Assembly: GCA_021842465.1 (NCBI GenBank)
Contig: JAKBZN010000001.1
Location: forward strand, 1 to 64,000
DNA length: 64,000 bases
Reading direction: 5' to 3'
Origin: Pseudomonadota bacterium
GTDB taxonomy: Bacteria; Pseudomonadota; Gammaproteobacteria; Burkholderiales; Burkholderiaceae_F
Under the pieces are notes generated by a model. The model did not search any database. It had not been told where the DNA came from and saw only the letters and a program-made list of their open reading frames with translations. Positions 39,874 through 49,875 of this stretch are shown here, in pieces (positions within the stretch are counted from its first letter, which is position 1; each line of letters begins with the position of its first letter). The position numbers and the translations under genes are program-made.

Positions 39874-40754
39874 TGGCGATGCACCCGCCGGCAGCCGACC
39901 CATTCGACCTCCTCGACGACCGCGCCTACACGGCATGGCGGGGGGAAAAACTGCGCAATGCGCCGGCGTCGGTCGACGACTTGATCGTCGACGTCGGGGA
40001 CGTCGCAGACCTGCGCCCGCAGGAGCGCGCAGCGATCGCGGACCGGCTGCGCCGCGGCAACGTGGCGGTGTACCGCTGCGCCGCACCGGTCGATCGCGAG
40101 GCGCTACGGGCTCTGGGCCAACAGTTCGGCCTGGTTCGCCTCGATCGCAACGAGTTGGCCGACGACGACGGCATCAGCAGCATCCAGGTCGGACCCGACG
40201 CCCTACACCGCGAGTTCATCCCCTATACCGACCGCCCGATCCGGTGGCACACCGACGGCTACTACAACCCACCGGCCCGGCGCATTCACGCGATGATCCT
40301 GCATTGCGTCCGGAACGCGGCTTCGGGCGGCGCCAACACCCTCTTCGATCACGAGCTGGCATACATTGCGCTGCGTGACCGGGACCCCCGCCACATCGAA
40401 GCGCTGAGTCGTCCCGACGCGATGACCATCCCGGCCCGGTCCGACGAATCGGGGGTGGCGCGCGGCGTGCAGGCGGGCCCGGTGTTCGAGGTTGACGCCG
40501 GCCGGCTCTTCATGCGCTACACCGCGCGCACCACCAGCATCGGGTGGCGCGAGGACGCCATGACGCGGGCGGCCGTGCAAGCCCTGGAATCGGTGCTTGC
40601 CGCGCCGGAGGCACGGCAGTTCACGCTGACCCTCCTCCCTGGCATGGGGATCCTGTCCGCCAACGTGCTGCACAGCCGCTCCGGATTTTTCAACGACCCG
40701 CAACGCCCGCGGCTACTGCTGCGGGCGCGGTATCACGAACCGATCACGCTGTGA
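39873..40754 (+). CDS. TauD/TfdA-family Fe(II)/2-oxoglutarate-type dioxygenase
   Basis: HTDGYYNPPARRIHAMILHCVRNAASGGANTLFDHELAY; C-terminal NVLHSRSGFFNDPQRPRLLLRARY (HxD...H...R layout); TAATG junction with upstream gene. Confidence 0.8.
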   Translation: MAMHPPAADPFDLLDDRAYTAWRGEKLRNAPASVDDLIVDVGDVADLRPQERAAIADRLRRGNVAVYRCAAPVDREALRALGQQFGLVRLDRNELADDDGISSIQVGPDALHREFIPYTDRPIRWHTDGYYNPPARRIHAMILHCVRNAASGGANTLFDHELAYIALRDRDPRHIEALSRPDAMTIPARSDESGVARGVQAGPVFEVDAGRLFMRYTARTTSIGWREDAMTRAAVQALESVLAAPEARQFTLTLLPGMGILSANVLHSRSGFFNDPQRPRLLLRARYHEPITL

Positions 40755-40781
40755 TCGCACAACAACGCAAGGAGATGCTTC

Positions 40782-41006
40782 ATGAATTTCGACAAGGAAC
40801 TTGACGCACGCGGACTCGCCTGCCCGATGCCGATCGTCAAGACAAAAAAGACGCTCGCGTCGATGGAGTCCGGCCAGATCCTCAAGGTCGTTTCGACCGA
40901 CCCGGGGTCGGTCGCGGACATGAAGGCGTTTGCCGAAGCCACCGGGCATGACCTGCTGTCCCAGGAGGCGCAGGGAAGCGAATACTGCTTCTACCTGAAG
41001 AACTGA
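40782..41006 (+). CDS. tusA: TusA sulfur carrier
   Basis: LDARGLACPMPIVKTKKTLASMESGQILKVVSTDPGSVADM. Confidence 0.93.
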   Translation: MNFDKELDARGLACPMPIVKTKKTLASMESGQILKVVSTDPGSVADMKAFAEATGHDLLSQEAQGSEYCFYLKN

Positions 41007-41016
41007 AGGGGTCGTC

Positions 41017-41637
41017 ATGGGAAACATGGAGTTGCCGGCTGGGCTCGACCCGGCCTTGGCGCAGCGCATCGAGGAACTCATCGACCGCAAGGTCGAGGAG
41101 CGCATGGCCGCGCTGCTGCCAAAAAAGAAGCCGCCGTCGATGACGATCATCGCCACGAAAGGCACGCTCGACTGGGCCTACCCGCCCTTCATTCTCGCCT
41201 CGACGGCAGCCTCGCTCGGCTGGGACGTGACGATCTTCTTCACGTTCTACGGCCTCAACCTCCTGCGCAAGGATCTTTCCACGCTCAAGGTGAGCCCGCT
41301 GGGCAACCCCGGCATGCCGATGAAGATGCCGTTCGGGCCGAAATGGTTCCGCGCCATCAACTGGAACATCCCCAACGCGGTGCAGGCGGTCATTCCGGGA
41401 TTCGAATCCCTGGCGACGAGCCTGATGAAGCAGACGATCAAGAACAACGGGGTTGCCGACATCGCCGACCTGCGCCAGGTCTGCATCGAGACCGACGTCA
41501 AGATGGTGGGCTGCCAGATGACGGTGGACCTGTTCGGCTTCACGCACGACGATTTCATTCCGGAGATCGCCGAGTACTGCGGTGCGACGAGTTTCCTGCC
41601 GACGGCGCAGAAGGCCGACGTCAGCCTGTTCATTTGA
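41017..41637 (+). CDS. dsrE2: DsrE2 (DsrE2A-type) sulfurtransferase-associated protein
   Basis: MTIIATKGTLDWAYPPFILASTAASLGWDVTIFFTFYGLNLL; VGCQMTVDLFG; directly after tusA. Confidence 0.9.
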   Translation: MGNMELPAGLDPALAQRIEELIDRKVEERMAALLPKKKPPSMTIIATKGTLDWAYPPFILASTAASLGWDVTIFFTFYGLNLLRKDLSTLKVSPLGNPGMPMKMPFGPKWFRAINWNIPNAVQAVIPGFESLATSLMKQTIKNNGVADIADLRQVCIETDVKMVGCQMTVDLFGFTHDDFIPEIAEYCGATSFLPTAQKADVSLFI

Positions 41638-41801
41638 CCGCCTTTCCCAAGAAAGGCAGGAGGATGCGAATCACCCGATGCACCGCCGGGAGCATAAGCG
41701 GCGCAGAAACACACGAAATGCCTTCGCGTCACAAAAATCGAAGTTGGTAGCACCCGGGACCTTGCCCGGGGCATCACCGGCAGCACAAGGAGAGCCGCAA
41801 A

Positions 41802-43136
41802 GTGAAGAGTCAGCGTTGTGATGTTTCGGTTCGCGCGCGCCGCGCGCGTTCCTCCGTACTTGCCCTGGGCGTCGCAGGCTTGCTTGCGCCGCTCACCGCG
41901 CAAGCCACAGACGGGTATTTCTCCCACGGCTACGGGATGAAATCCCTGGGCATGGGCGGCGCGAGCGTCGCCCGCACCGACGACACCTTCGGCGGAGCGA
42001 ACAACCCGGCACAAATGGTCTGGGTCGGGAACCGCATGGACGTCGGGGTCAGCTTCTTCGGCCCGGACCGGTCGGCGCAGCGGACCGGCGGATCGAATCC
42101 CGGCATGAACGGGACGACCAGCAGCAACAGCGACAGCTTCTACATCCCGGAGTTCGGATTCAACCATCTGTATCGTCCCGACCTGTCCTTCGGCGTCTCG
42201 GTCTATGGCAACGGCGGCATGAACACCAATTATCCGCAGGGCAATTTCAACTGCGGCCGGGGGCCCTCGAACATCCTGTGCGGTTCCGGCGGCGTCGGCG
42301 TCGACCTGCAACAGTTGATCGTCGCGCCCACGATTTCCTGGAAAATCACGCCCAGCCAAAGCATCGGCATCTCGCCGCTACTGGCCGAGCAGCGGTTCAA
42401 GGCATGGGGACTCGACGCCTTCAGCCAGATGAGCACCAACCCCGCGGCATTGACCGGCACCGGCTACAACTATTCCTTCGGCGTCGGCGTGCGGGTCGGC
42501 TACCTCTGGGAGGTTTCCCCGATGTTCGCCGTCGGGGCGACCTACGCGTCCAAGATCAGCGCGGTCAGTTTCCACAACTACTCGGGGCTGTTCGCGGGCG
42601 CGGGCTCGTTCGACATTCCGGCCAACTACAGCATCGGAATCCGCGTCACCCCGGTTCGGCAGTGGAGCATCCTCGCGGACGCCGAGCGGATCCAGTACGC
42701 CGACGTCGCGTCGATCGCCAACCCCAGCGCCAACATCCTGCAATGCGCCGGAGGCAACGCGTCGTACTGCCTCGGCGGCCCGAACGGCGCAGGATTCGGA
42801 TGGAACAACATCACCGTCCTGAAGATCGGCGTCGAATTCACCGCCACACCGAACCTCATCCTGCGCGCGGGCTACAACCACAGCCAGAACCCGATCAGCC
42901 CGTCAGACGTGACGTTCAACATCCTCGCTCCCGGCGTCGTGCAGAATCAGTACACCATCGGTGCGACGTACGACGTCGACAAGTCGAACGAGATCACGTT
43001 CGCGGCGGCCTATATGCCCCGCAACACCGTGACCGGACCATCCCTGTTCAACTCGTTCGGATACACCTCGGGAGCCAACGAAACCATCGGCCTCTCCGAG
43101 AAGGTATTCGGCGTCGCCTGGGGGAAGAAGTTCTAA
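41802..43136 (+). CDS. OmpP1/FadL-family outer-membrane transporter
   Basis: Signal peptide, ATDGYFSHGYGMKSLGMGGASVARTDDTFGGANNPAQMVW, C-terminal GVAWGKKF. Confidence 0.88.
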   Translation: MKSQRCDVSVRARRARSSVLALGVAGLLAPLTAQATDGYFSHGYGMKSLGMGGASVARTDDTFGGANNPAQMVWVGNRMDVGVSFFGPDRSAQRTGGSNPGMNGTTSSNSDSFYIPEFGFNHLYRPDLSFGVSVYGNGGMNTNYPQGNFNCGRGPSNILCGSGGVGVDLQQLIVAPTISWKITPSQSIGISPLLAEQRFKAWGLDAFSQMSTNPAALTGTGYNYSFGVGVRVGYLWEVSPMFAVGATYASKISAVSFHNYSGLFAGAGSFDIPANYSIGIRVTPVRQWSILADAERIQYADVASIANPSANILQCAGGNASYCLGGPNGAGFGWNNITVLKIGVEFTATPNLILRAGYNHSQNPISPSDVTFNILAPGVVQNQYTIGATYDVDKSNEITFAAAYMPRNTVTGPSLFNSFGYTSGANETIGLSEKVFGVAWGKKF

Positions 43137-43320
43137 CAAGGTCTCGAACCATGCTTGGCATCCGCCCCGCCCCCCTGCCCAGATCCCTACCGGGAGCGGG
43201 GCGCGCCAAGTACTTTCCCCCGCTCGTCGGGGACATGGAGTCTCCCTGCTTCCCCGCGGGAAAACGGGGCCGGGGCGACGGAGACGCCGTCACCACCACT
43301 TTCTCTTGAGCACACCAACC

Positions 43321-43680
43321 ATGCAGATCGGCATCCTCATCAACGCCGGCCCGTATACGTACCAGGCCAATGACAGTGCCTATCAGTTCGCCAAGGCGGC
43401 ACTGGCAAAAGGACACACCATCCAGCGCGTGTTCTTCTACCACGACGGCGTAAACACGGCCAACCGGCTTACCGAGCCGCCACAGGACGAACGCAACGTC
43501 GCGACCCGGTGGGCGAAACTCGCCGAAGAACACAAGATCGATCTCGTCGTCTGCGTGGCCGCGGCGCTGCGCCGCGGCATCAAGGCCGACATCCTGGCAC
43601 CCGGGTTCCGCATCTCGGGCCTGGGACAACTGGTGGAGTCGGGCATGAAGTCCGACCGTCTCGTGGTATTCGGCGACTGA
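43321..43680 (+). CDS. dsrE: DsrE
   Basis: MQIGILINAGPYTYQANDSAYQFAKAAL; catalytic-type Cys in LVVCVAAALRRGI. Confidence 0.95.
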   Translation: MQIGILINAGPYTYQANDSAYQFAKAALAKGHTIQRVFFYHDGVNTANRLTEPPQDERNVATRWAKLAEEHKIDLVVCVAAALRRGIKADILAPGFRISGLGQLVESGMKSDRLVVFGD

Positions 43681-43696
43681 GGAAAGGAAACCTGCG

Positions 43697-44062
43697 ATGA
43701 GCGCACCCAAGAAATTCATGCTGGTGAACCGCAAGGCGCCACACGGAACCATCTACGCCCTCGAAGCCCTGGAAGTCGTCCTGATCACGGCGACGTTCGA
43801 CCAGGACGTCAGCCTGGTTTTCGCCGACGACGGCGTGTATCCCCTCATGAAGGGCCAGCAGACCGGCGGCATCGAACTGAAGAACTTCTCGAACACCTTC
43901 CGGGCGCTCGAGGACTACGACATCACCAAGCTCTATGTCGAGGCCGAGTCGCTGCAAGCGCGCGGACTGAGCGCCGACGACCTGATCGTCCCGGTCGAAA
44001 TCCTCGACGCGGCCCGCATCGGCGAAATGATGGCGCAACAGGACGTCGTCCTGAGCTTCTGA
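43697..44062 (+). CDS. dsrF: DsrF
   Basis: KKFMLVNRKAPHGTIYALEALEVVLITATFDQDVSLVFADDGVY. Confidence 0.95.
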   Translation: MSAPKKFMLVNRKAPHGTIYALEALEVVLITATFDQDVSLVFADDGVYPLMKGQQTGGIELKNFSNTFRALEDYDITKLYVEAESLQARGLSADDLIVPVEILDAARIGEMMAQQDVVLSF

Positions 44063-44078
44063 TTCCAAGGAAACCGAC

Positions 44079-44378
44079 ATGCTTCACATCGTCAATCGCT
44101 CGCCGTTCGAACGCAACAGCCTGGAAACGTGTCTGCGCATGGTGCAGACCGGGTCGGCGATCCTGCTGATCGAAGACGGCGTCATCGCCGCGACGAAGGG
44201 AACGCCGTTCGCCGACCGCCTGGCGGGACTCCACGACCGCGTGGCGGTCTACGCGCTCGGCCCCGACCTCGACGCGCGGGGGCTGCGCGAGCGCACCGCC
44301 GCCGGAATCCGCATCGTCGATTACGGCGGGTTCGTCGATCTGGTGACCGAGAACAGCACGGTCCAGTCCTGGCTTTGA
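44079..44378 (+). CDS. dsrH: DsrH
   Basis: [35 protein letters not shown]; conserved Cys near position 18. Confidence 0.94.
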   Translation: MLHIVNRSPFERNSLETCLRMVQTGSAILLIEDGVIAATKGTPFADRLAGLHDRVAVYALGPDLDARGLRERTAAGIRIVDYGGFVDLVTENSTVQSWL

Positions 44379-44553
44379 CCCGGACTCCCCGGCATTCGAC
44401 CAGCCAGGTGTTCCCTCCCCGTCGGCGACCGTTCCCTGCCCGGGGAGTTCGCGGCCGGGCCGCTCCTGCGGCTCCGGCCGTTTTTCCATAGTCCGTGCGC
44501 AGCCCGGCAAATCGGGTACAGTTTCTCCAGGATCGCAACCTGCGAGGGGAAGC

Positions 44554-44961
44554 ATGAGCATTGCATCGGAGTTCAAGGAATTCGCCATGCGAGGCAACGT
44601 CATCGACCTCGCGGTCGGTGTCGTGGTCGGCGGCGCATTTGGGAAAATCGTCTCGTCGCTGGTGGGCGATCTGATCATGCCGGTGGTCGGCGTGCTGACC
44701 GGAGGCGTGAACTTCGCCGACTTCGCGCTGCGCATCGGCACCGATCCCAAGGGAGCGCCAGTATTGTTGAAATACGGCGACTTCGTGCAGACGATCCTCG
44801 ACTTCCTCATCATCGCGCTGGCGATCTTCCTGGCCGTACGCACCATCAACAAGCTCAAGCGACCGGTTCCCGCGGCGGCGCCCGCGGAGCCCCCGCCGCC
44901 GCCGCGCAGCGAGGTGCTGCTGGAAGAGATCCGCGACCTGCTGTCCAAGCGCGGCGACTGA
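44554..44961 (+). CDS. mscL: large-conductance mechanosensitive channel
   Basis: [38 protein letters not shown]. Confidence 0.97.
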   Translation: MSIASEFKEFAMRGNVIDLAVGVVVGGAFGKIVSSLVGDLIMPVVGVLTGGVNFADFALRIGTDPKGAPVLLKYGDFVQTILDFLIIALAIFLAVRTINKLKRPVPAAAPAEPPPPPRSEVLLEEIRDLLSKRGD

Positions 44962-45197
44962 CGGATCCTGCCGACTCGAGTCGCGGTCTCGTGCGGGACG
45001 GCGTTACGACGCGCCGCGACCTGCACGGAGCGATTGCGGCGCAAACGAAATGAAGCAGTAAACTAGCGGATTCGGGCTGGGCCCGGGGACGTTCGACGCC
45101 GGTCGGCATTCGCCCACGCGGCCCTCCGTTCCCGGAACCGCCTGGATCGTGCGCGGGGCGAACTGCTCCTGCGTACGGGCTTGTCAAGGAATCCCGC

Positions 45198-45764
45198 ATG
45201 CTGCTGATGATCGACAACTACGACAGCTTCACCTACAACCTCGTGCAGTACTTCGGGGAACTCGGCGAAGACGTGCGCGTATATCGCAACGACGAAATTG
45301 CGCTCGACCAGATCGCGGCGCTCGCCCCGGATCGCATCTGCCTTTCCCCCGGCCCCTGCACGCCCAACGAAGCGGGAGTCACGCTAGGGGTGATCGAGCG
45401 GTTCGGTGGACGCATTCCGCTGCTCGGCGTCTGCCTGGGGCATCAGGCGATCGGCCAGGCCTACGGCGGCAAGGTGGTCCGCGCGAAGGAACTCATGCAC
45501 GGCAAGACCTCGCCCATCGACCACATCGACGGCGGCGTCTTTGCCGGACTGCCCCAGCATCTCATCGCCACCCGGTATCACTCCCTCGCAGTGCAGCGGG
45601 AGAGCCTGCCGGAGTGCCTGGAGATCACCGCCTGGACGGCCGACGGCGAGATCATGGGGCTGCGGCACAAGACCCTGGCGGTCGAAGGCGTGCAGTTCCA
45701 CCCCGAATCGATCGCGACGGAACATGGACATGAAATGCTGCGCAATTTCCTGACCCAGCATTGA
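45198..45764 (+). CDS. trpG: anthranilate synthase component II
   Basis: [49 protein letters not shown]. Confidence 0.97.
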   Translation: MLLMIDNYDSFTYNLVQYFGELGEDVRVYRNDEIALDQIAALAPDRICLSPGPCTPNEAGVTLGVIERFGGRIPLLGVCLGHQAIGQAYGGKVVRAKELMHGKTSPIDHIDGGVFAGLPQHLIATRYHSLAVQRESLPECLEITAWTADGEIMGLRHKTLAVEGVQFHPESIATEHGHEMLRNFLTQH

Positions 45765-45778
45765 CGGGAAGGCGCACC

Positions 45779-46813
45779 GTGCCCATCACCCCCAGCGAAG
45801 CGATCGCCCGCTGCATCGAACACCGGGAAATCTTCCACGACGAGATGCTGTCGCTGTGGCGGCGACTGATGCGCGGCGAACTCACGCCGGTGCAGATCGC
45901 CGCGCTGCTCATCGGCCTGCGTGTGAAGAAGGAGACCGTCGGGGAGATTGCCGCGGCGGCCCAGATCATGCGCGAGTTCGCGACCCCGGTCCCGGTCGCC
46001 GACCGCACCCGCCTCGTCGACATCGTGGGAACCGGTGGCGATGGAGCGCACACCTTCAACATTTCCACCGCCGCGATGTTCGTCGCCGCGGCAGCCGGCG
46101 CGCGCGTCGCAAAGCATGGCAACCGCAGCGTGTCCTCGCGTTCGGGCAGCGCCGACGTGCTCGAATCGCTGGGCGCCCGGATCACGCTTGCGCCGGACCA
46201 GGTCGCGACCTGCCTGGACCGCACCGGCATCGGGTTCATGTTCGCCCCCGGCCACCACGCCGCCATGCGCCATGCCGCGCCGGTGCGCAAGGAACTGGGC
46301 GTGCGCACGATCTTCAACATCCTGGGGCCGCTCACCAACCCGGCCGGCGCGGAAAACCAGGTGATGGGCGTGTTCCACCCGGACCTGGTCGGAATCCAGG
46401 TTCGCGTCCTGCAGCGATTGGGGAGCCGGCACGTGCTCGTCGTGCATGGCCGGGACGGCATGGACGAGGTGTCCCTGGGTGCGGCGACGATGGTCGGCGA
46501 ACTCCGGGACGGAGAAGTGCGCGAATACGACATCCACCCGGAAGACTTCGGCATTCCGATGGCGTCGAGCCGCCGGTTGCGGGTCGCGGATGCCGACGAG
46601 TCGCGCGCAATGCTGCTCGAGGCGATCAGCGGCGTGCCGGGGCCGGCGGCGGACATCGTCGTTCTCAACGCCGGCGTGGCGCTGTATGCCTCGGATACGG
46701 CAGCCTCGATCGCCGAAGGAATCGATCTGGCGCGCGCCGCGGTGGCGAGCGGGGCGGCGCGCAGAAAGCTCGATGAGTTCGTTGCCGTGACGCAGGAATT
46801 CGCGAGTCCCTAG
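45779..46813 (+). CDS. trpD: anthranilate phosphoribosyltransferase
   Basis: [51 protein letters not shown]. Confidence 0.97.
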   Translation: MPITPSEAIARCIEHREIFHDEMLSLWRRLMRGELTPVQIAALLIGLRVKKETVGEIAAAAQIMREFATPVPVADRTRLVDIVGTGGDGAHTFNISTAAMFVAAAAGARVAKHGNRSVSSRSGSADVLESLGARITLAPDQVATCLDRTGIGFMFAPGHHAAMRHAAPVRKELGVRTIFNILGPLTNPAGAENQVMGVFHPDLVGIQVRVLQRLGSRHVLVVHGRDGMDEVSLGAATMVGELRDGEVREYDIHPEDFGIPMASSRRLRVADADESRAMLLEAISGVPGPAADIVVLNAGVALYASDTAASIAEGIDLARAAVASGAARRKLDEFVAVTQEFASP

Positions 46814-46865
46814 CAACCACCCTCGCCCCGCCCTCTCCCACAAGCGGGGGGAAGGGGAAAAGCAT

Positions 46866-47669
46866 ATGTCCGACATCCTGCAAAGAATCCTTGCCGTGAA
46901 GGGAGAAGAAATCGCCACGGCGCGCGCGGCCGAACCGCTGTCGGCGTTGCGCGCTCGCGCCGAGGCGCGGCGCGACGTGCGCGATTTCGCCGGCGCGATC
47001 GAACGTCGCATCGCCACCGGGGGTGCCGGCGTGATCGCGGAAATCAAGAAAGCGTCGCCGTCCAAGGGCGTGCTGCGCGATCCGTTCGATCCGCCCGCCA
47101 TCGCCCGAAGCTACGCACGACACGGCGCGGCCTGCCTTTCCGTGCTGACCGACGTGCAGTTTTTCCAGGGCGCTCTGGACTATGTCGACGCCGTGCGCAA
47201 CGTCGTTGATCTGCCGGTGCTGCGCAAGGATTTCCTGGTGGACGAGTATCAGGTCTACGAAGCGCGGGCCGCCGGCGCGGACTGCATCCTGCTGATCGCC
47301 GCGGCCCTCGACGACGCCCGCATGCAAGCGCTGGAGGACTGCGCGACGGAACTGGGGATGGCGGTCCTGGTCGAGGTGCACGACGCCCGGGAATGCGACC
47401 GCGCACAGCGGCTGCGCACCCCCTTGCTGGGGGTCAACAACCGGAATCTGCGCAGTTTCACGGTGTCGCTGCAAACCACGATCGACCTGCTGCCCAGAAT
47501 CGACGCGGGTCGGCGCGTGGTCACCGAAAGCGGAATCCTTGCGCCCGACGACGTGCGCCGCATGCGCGAGGTCGGCGTGGATGCATTCCTGGTCGGCGAA
47601 GCCTTCATGCGAGCGCCCGATCCGGGGGCGGAATTGGCGCGCCTGTTCGCCGCCGGCTCGCCGCAATAG
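46866..47669 (+). CDS. trpC: indole-3-glycerol phosphate synthase
   Basis: [52 protein letters not shown]. Confidence 0.97.
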   Translation: MSDILQRILAVKGEEIATARAAEPLSALRARAEARRDVRDFAGAIERRIATGGAGVIAEIKKASPSKGVLRDPFDPPAIARSYARHGAACLSVLTDVQFFQGALDYVDAVRNVVDLPVLRKDFLVDEYQVYEARAAGADCILLIAAALDDARMQALEDCATELGMAVLVEVHDARECDRAQRLRTPLLGVNNRNLRSFTVSLQTTIDLLPRIDAGRRVVTESGILAPDDVRRMREVGVDAFLVGEAFMRAPDPGAELARLFAAGSPQ

Positions 47670-47688
47670 CGGCCGCCGGCCGACGCGA

Positions 47689-49371
47689 TCACCACATCCC
47701 GCGGGGGGACTGGGGGATCGCCGGGGAGGCGGGTCCGCGCCGTGATGCGCGGGGGGCGAGGACGGTCGGCGCGGGATTCCCCGCCGTCTGCGGAAAATCC
47801 CGGGAATAGTGCAAGCCCCGGCTCTCCCGCCGGGCCAGCGCGCTGGCCACGATGAGCGCGGCGACGTCGACGAGATTGCGCAGTTCGAGCAGGTCTCGCG
47901 TCACATGGAACTGGGCGTAGTAGTCATGGATCTCCTCGCGCAGCATGCCGATGCGGCGCTGGGCCCGCTCCAGTCGCTTGGTACTGCGCACGATCCCGAC
48001 GTAGTTCCACATGCAGCGGCGCAACTCGTCCCAGTTGTGCGAGATCACCACCTCTTCGTCGCTGTCGCGCACCCGCGTGTCGTCCCATTCCGGCACCGCG
48101 ACCACCGCCGGCGGGGCCTGCGTCAGGATGTCGGCGGCAAGCGCGCGGCCGACCACGACGCATTCGAGCAGGGAATTGGAAGCCAACCGGTTGGCGCCGT
48201 GCAAACCCGTGCAGGCGACCTCGCCCACCGCATAAAGGCCGGGGACGTCGGTATGCCCGGAGACGTCCGTGACCACGCCCCCGCAGGTGTAGTGCGCCGC
48301 AGGAACGACCGGGATCGGCTCCCGGGCGATGTCGATGCCCAGTTCCAGGCAGCGGGCATGGATCATCGGAAAATGCTCCAGGAGGAAATCTCCCCCCAGG
48401 TGCGTGACGTCCAGGTGCACGTAGTCGATGCCCAAGCGCTTCATCTCGTAGTCGATGCTGCGCGCGACGATGTCGCGCGGCGCGAGTTCCGCCCGCGCAT
48501 CGTGGTCCGGCATGAAGCGCCGCCCCGCCTCCTCGCCGGCCGAAGGCGGCAACCGGAGGATTCCGCCCTCCCCTCGGACCGCCTCGCTGATCAGGAAGGA
48601 TTTGGCGTACGGGTGATACAGGCAGGTTGGATGGAACTGGATGAACTCCATGTTGGCAATCCGGCAGCCCGCGCGCCAGGCCATGGCGATCCCGTCGCCG
48701 GTTGCGCAATCCGGATTGGTCGTATACAGGTAGACCTTGCCCGCCCCCCCGTTCGCCAGGACGACGAAGCGGGCGGCCAGCGCGCGTACCATCCCGGCGG
48801 GGACCTCCTGCACGTACACGCCGACGCAGCGGCCGTCGCGGACGATCAGATCGACCGCCATCTGCCGCTCCCACACGACGATATTGGGGTGAGCGCGCAC
48901 TTTCGCGATAAGCGTCGACTGAACTGTGTGCCCGGTCGAATCTGCCACGTGGAAAATGCGCCGGCAGCTATGTCCGCCCTCGCGCCCCAGGTGATACTCA
49001 TGACCGTGCGCGCGATCGGCGGTGAACGGCACCCCCTGCGCGATCAACCACCGGACCGCTTCACCGCCCCGTTCGAGGATGAACCGGGTCGCCACCTCGT
49101 CGCAGAGTCCGGCGCCGGCGATCAGCGTGTCGCGAACGTGGGACTCCACGCCCTGCGGATCAAGCGACGCGGCAATCCCGCCTTGCGCCTTGTCGCTCGC
49201 TCCGGCTCCCAACTCCTGCTTGTCGAGCAGCAGCACGCGACGGTGGTCGGCCAGTTCCAACGCCGTCGTCAGGCCGGCCAACCCCGTCCCGATGACGATG
49301 ACGTCGACGTCGACGTCCGGCAGGCACACGGCATCGGTACCCGGGGGTTCCGTAGGGGGGTTCATGCTCAC
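47689..49371 (-). CDS. nadB: L-aspartate oxidase
   Basis: VIVIGTGLAGLTTALELADHRRVLLLDK; FIQFHPTCLYHP; VVPAAHYTCGGVVTDVSGHTDVPGLYAVGEVACTGLHGANRLASNSLLE. Confidence 0.95.
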   Translation of the reverse strand: MSMNPPTEPPGTDAVCLPDVDVDVIVIGTGLAGLTTALELADHRRVLLLDKQELGAGASDKAQGGIAASLDPQGVESHVRDTLIAGAGLCDEVATRFILERGGEAVRWLIAQGVPFTADRAHGHEYHLGREGGHSCRRIFHVADSTGHTVQSTLIAKVRAHPNIVVWERQMAVDLIVRDGRCVGVYVQEVPAGMVRALAARFVVLANGGAGKVYLYTTNPDCATGDGIAMAWRAGCRIANMEFIQFHPTCLYHPYAKSFLISEAVRGEGGILRLPPSAGEEAGRRFMPDHDARAELAPRDIVARSIDYEMKRLGIDYVHLDVTHLGGDFLLEHFPMIHARCLELGIDIAREPIPVVPAAHYTCGGVVTDVSGHTDVPGLYAVGEVACTGLHGANRLASNSLLECVVVGRALAADILTQAPPAVVAVPEWDDTRVRDSDEEVVISHNWDELRRCMWNYVGIVRSTKRLERAQRRIGMLREEIHDYYAQFHVTRDLLELRNLVDVAALIVASALARRESRGLHYSRDFPQTAGNPAPTVLAPRASRRGPASPAIPQSPRGMW

Positions 49372-49468
49372 CGATTGTATCGGGTGCCCGGAAACGATGC
49401 CCGTATTTTCCGGCTGAGATATAATATTGGGCTTCGCTCGTCACCGGTCCCCCGGATGGAACGCGACG

Positions 49469-49524
49469 ACGGTGGCAGTACAGAGGTAAGGCCAAGTAGC
49501 TCAGTTGGTAGAGCAGAGGACTGA
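49469..49524 (+). repeat. 56-nt direct repeat copy 1: upstream flank plus tRNA-Phe 5' half (positions 1-35), truncated
   Basis: Identical to 49627-49682; tRNA sequence breaks inside the anticodon. Confidence 0.92.
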
Positions 49525-49626
49525 CAACCTGGCCGTAGGACAGGTTGCGGCGAGGCTAACCTCGCGCAGCGAGGTTAAGCGGGCGGCGAACGCCGACCGC
49601 GGCCGGAGCCAAAATCCGTTTTGGCA
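49525..49626 (+). other. hairpin-dense 102-nt spacer between tRNA-Phe half and intact tRNA-Phe (possible structured RNA or miniature element)
   Basis: Consecutive inverted repeats: CAACCTG/CAGGTTG, TAACCTCGC/GCGAGGTTA, GCGGGCGGCG/CGCCGACCGC, GCCAAAA/TTTTGGC. Confidence 0.6.
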
Positions 49627-49647
49627 ACGGTGGCAGTACAGAGGTAA

Positions 49648-49723
<76 letters not shown>

Positions 49724-49875
49724 TCCCCCCATCCCGCCGGAACCAGAGATCCGGAACCCACTCGAACCGCAAGGCGCGTCCTCGGGACGCCGAATCGGGG
49801 ATACCCGACGCACCGGCCATCCGGAAACGCCGCGAAGGATGCCATCGGGATTCCTTGGGACGACACGGAGGCCGC

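Noticed and set aside
43141-43320. GC-rich intergenic between the FadL-like gene and dsrE as a gene remnant
   Set aside because: Contains palindromic C/G runs but no coherent frame; insufficient evidence for a pseudogene.
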